A stretch of 64,000 nucleotides of DNA from Cyanobium usitatum str. Tous (GTDB lineage: Bacteria; Cyanobacteriota; Cyanobacteriia; PCC-6307; Cyanobiaceae). The stretch is from contig NZ_OY986431.1 in the NCBI RefSeq assembly GCF_963920485.1, forward strand, positions 682,001 through 746,000. The letters are read 5' to 3'. The position numbers were made by a program, and so were the translations under genes. The notes under the pieces are model-generated. The model saw only the letters and a program-made list of their open reading frames with translations, made no database searches and was not told where the DNA came from. Every line of letters begins with the position of its first letter. The stretch's first letter is position 1. Shown one piece after another: positions 62,373 through 64,000 of the stretch.

Positions 62373-63768
62373 GGTGGGGGATCACGCAACACTTGCAATC
62401 CGTCAGCCCTCTCCACGATCCGGCACCGCGATTGCCGATTCCAGTCCGGCGGCGGTGGACCCTGCCGCGCTCAGCAGCGATGCTCCTGAGCTGCTCGACT
62501 TTGCATCGTTTGGGCTGGGTGAGCCGATCTTGAAGGCGGTAGCCGAAAAGGGTTACACCAAGCCCTCACCGATCCAGGGCCAGTGCATCCCGGCGGTGCT
62601 AGCGGGTCATGACGTGATGGCGGCGGCCCAGACCGGCACGGGCAAGACCGCCGGTTTCACCCTGCCGATGCTGGAGCGGCTGCGCCATGGCCCCCACGCC
62701 CGCGCCGGCATTGTGCGCTCCCTGGTGCTCACCCCCACCCGGGAGCTGGCTGCCCAGGTGGGCGAAAGCGTGCGGGACTACGGCCGCTACCTCGATCTGC
62801 GCAGCGACGTGGTGTTCGGCGGGGTCAAGGTGAATCCCCAGATTTCCAGGCTGCAGCGCGGCACTGACGTGCTGGTGGCCACCCCGGGCCGGCTGATGGA
62901 CCTCTACCAGCAGAAAGCCCTGCGGCTCGACCGGGTCGAGATCCTGGTGCTCGATGAGGCCGACCGGATGCTGGATATGGGCTTCATCCGCGATATCCAG
63001 AAAATCCTGGCCCTGCTGCCGCCCAAGCGTCAAAACCTGCTGTTCTCAGCCACCTTCTCTGGGGATATTCGCCGCCTCGCCACCGGTCTGCTGCACAATC
63101 CCGTGCAGCTCCAGGCCACGCCCGAAAACCGCACCGCTCCCACGGTGGAGCACCTGTTGCATCCCTGCGACATGGATCGCAAGGCTGATCTGCTCAGCCA
63201 CCTAATCAGCAGCAACAACTGGCAGCAGGTGCTGGTGTTTTCTCGCACCAAGCACGGCGCCAACCGCATGGCCGAGCGACTCACCCGCGAGGGGATGTCG
63301 GCTTCGGCTATCCATGGCAACAAGAGCCAGGGAGCTCGCACCCGAGCCCTAGCCGACTTCAAGGCTGGTTCTTTGCGGGTGCTGGTGGCAACCGACCTGG
63401 CGGCCCGGGGCATTGATATTCACCAGCTGCCCCACGTGGTCAACCTGGACCTGCCGAACCAGGCCGAGGACTATGTACACCGGATCGGCCGCACCGGCCG
63501 GGCCGGCCACAACGGCCATGCCATTTCCCTGGTGGCAGCAGAGGAAAGTGAGCTGCTGCGGGCCATTGAGCGCATGATCGGCACCCGTCTGCCGCGGCAG
63601 GAGGTGCCCGGCTTTGAGCCCAAGGTGCTCTCAGCTCCACCCCTGGATCTCAGTGGTGGTCGGGGTAAGGGCAGGGGCGGTGGTGCTCGCCGGGGTGGAC
63701 CGCCAGCAGGACCCTCCCGCGGCGGCAGCGATGGGGGCCGCCGGGGTCGTTACAGCTCTGGGCGCTGA
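62317..63768 (+). CDS. DEAD-box RNA helicase
   Basis: Up to 483 aa. Start uncertain: GTG 62317, ATG 62332 and GTG 62374 are in frame, and the last lies just after the preceding gene's stop. The helicase core is complete: Q motif ([30 protein letters not shown]), [40 protein letters not shown], and in domain 2 [11 protein letters not shown] and [11 protein letters not shown]. The C-terminal tail is rich in Gly-Arg repeats ([20 protein letters not shown]), a feature of RhlE/CrhR-like helicases that bind RNA nonspecifically. Likely roles are cold adaptation or rRNA/mRNA remodelling. Confidence 0.93.
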   Translation: MPCFPMAHASAAATSPVPRVGDHATLAIRQPSPRSGTAIADSSPAAVDPAALSSDAPELLDFASFGLGEPILKAVAEKGYTKPSPIQGQCIPAVLAGHDVMAAAQTGTGKTAGFTLPMLERLRHGPHARAGIVRSLVLTPTRELAAQVGESVRDYGRYLDLRSDVVFGGVKVNPQISRLQRGTDVLVATPGRLMDLYQQKALRLDRVEILVLDEADRMLDMGFIRDIQKILALLPPKRQNLLFSATFSGDIRRLATGLLHNPVQLQATPENRTAPTVEHLLHPCDMDRKADLLSHLISSNNWQQVLVFSRTKHGANRMAERLTREGMSASAIHGNKSQGARTRALADFKAGSLRVLVATDLAARGIDIHQLPHVVNLDLPNQAEDYVHRIGRTGRAGHNGHAISLVAAEESELLRAIERMIGTRLPRQEVPGFEPKVLSAPPLDLSGGRGKGRGGGARRGGPPAGPSRGGSDGGRRGRYSSGR

Positions 63769-63821
63769 TCTAGCCCTAACGGCAGCAATCGACACACCGG
63801 CTAAGGGTTGTCTCCGCTCGG

Positions 63822-64000
63822 ATGGAGCCGTTGAAGTCTCTCCCTATGCCCTACGAGCCCGGATCCCCTGAATGCCGCGTCCTGATCGACTGCAAGGTTC
63901 AGATTGAGTCGATGCTGCTGGCCCTGGGGCGCATTGACAACAGCCAGCACATCCGCGACCAGCTGCTATCTGTGCACAACCAACTTGAGGGGCTGCACGC
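63822..64000 (+). CDS. Partial gene at the window edge (hypothetical)
   Basis: Open from ATG 63822 (or 63846) to the window end: MEPLKSLPMPYEPGSPECRV, then LIDCKVQIESMLLALGRIDN with SQHIRDQLLSVHNQLEGLHA. The visible part is helical with no motif. The C-terminus is off the window. It lies 50 bp after the helicase. Confidence 0.45.
   Translation, partial: MEPLKSLPMPYEPGSPECRVLIDCKVQIESMLLALGRIDNSQHIRDQLLSVHNQLEGLH

Overview
The window reads as a chromosomal segment of a freshwater-type picocyanobacterium (Cyanobium / Synechococcus-like). This rests on several small families I know mainly from picocyanobacteria (DUF1651-, DUF3136-, DUF3531-, DUF6464- and DUF6737-like proteins, a CPP1-like protein), an SLH-type cyanobacterial porin, a DUF92 (VTE6-like) protein and the SphX/PstS pair. 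The backbone is GC-rich with tightly packed genes. The stretch at about 47.8-60.4 kb is visibly AT-richer and gene-poor. The taxonomic call is from protein recognition only.

Layout. 1-7 kb: a fused OMP decarboxylase/orotate phosphoribosyltransferase (partial), acetate kinase, a Na/Pi cotransporter-like protein, dihydroorotase, small cyanobacterial proteins and an AraC-type regulator cut by an in-frame stop. 7-13.3 kb: CorA and a phosphate block (SphX, a CHAD protein, the major porin, PstS) with two Pho-box-like sites. 13.5-17.3 kb: a divergent arsenic cassette (arsJ and its GAPDH partner on one side, arsR and acr3 on the other) around a palindromic operator. 17.4-27.9 kb: P-type ATPase, chromate transporter, Hsp33, an ABC ATPase, RsmE, DUF92 and a sigma factor. 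28-36 kb: a phosphonate/phosphite/selenate-type ABC transporter split in two by an inserted two-gene unit in which both an arginase and a urea transporter carry EF-hand calcium-binding modules. 36-47.7 kb: aminotransferase, uracil-DNA glycosylase, IspG, a C-terminal processing protease, Mfd, and PAS / GGDEF-EAL signalling genes.

47.7-60.5 kb is an integrated island. It starts with a tyrosine recombinase, then carries a serine recombinase, a protein with two ribbon-helix-helix-like segments, several unknown genes, an HNH-type nuclease gene broken by an IS3-family element (with a visible -1 frameshift slippery site), a VanW protein and decayed genes. Tandem 12-mer repeats (TACTTCTGTTTC) occur beside the integrase, at 57.5 kb and at 60.4 kb. 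The last two sit in a longer duplication that also includes a small ORF and the 3' end of the conserved gene at 60.5-61.2 kb. This suggests two successive integrations at the 3' end of that gene. 61.2-64 kb returns to backbone: TerC, DUF6464-like, a DEAD-box helicase and a partial gene.

The most novel-looking unit is the EF-hand arginase / EF-hand urea transporter pair (31.4-34.5 kb). Both proteins keep the expected catalytic or transport signatures and both have three loops matching the DxDxDG calcium-binding pattern, which suggests calcium-controlled arginine catabolism coupled to urea movement across the membrane.
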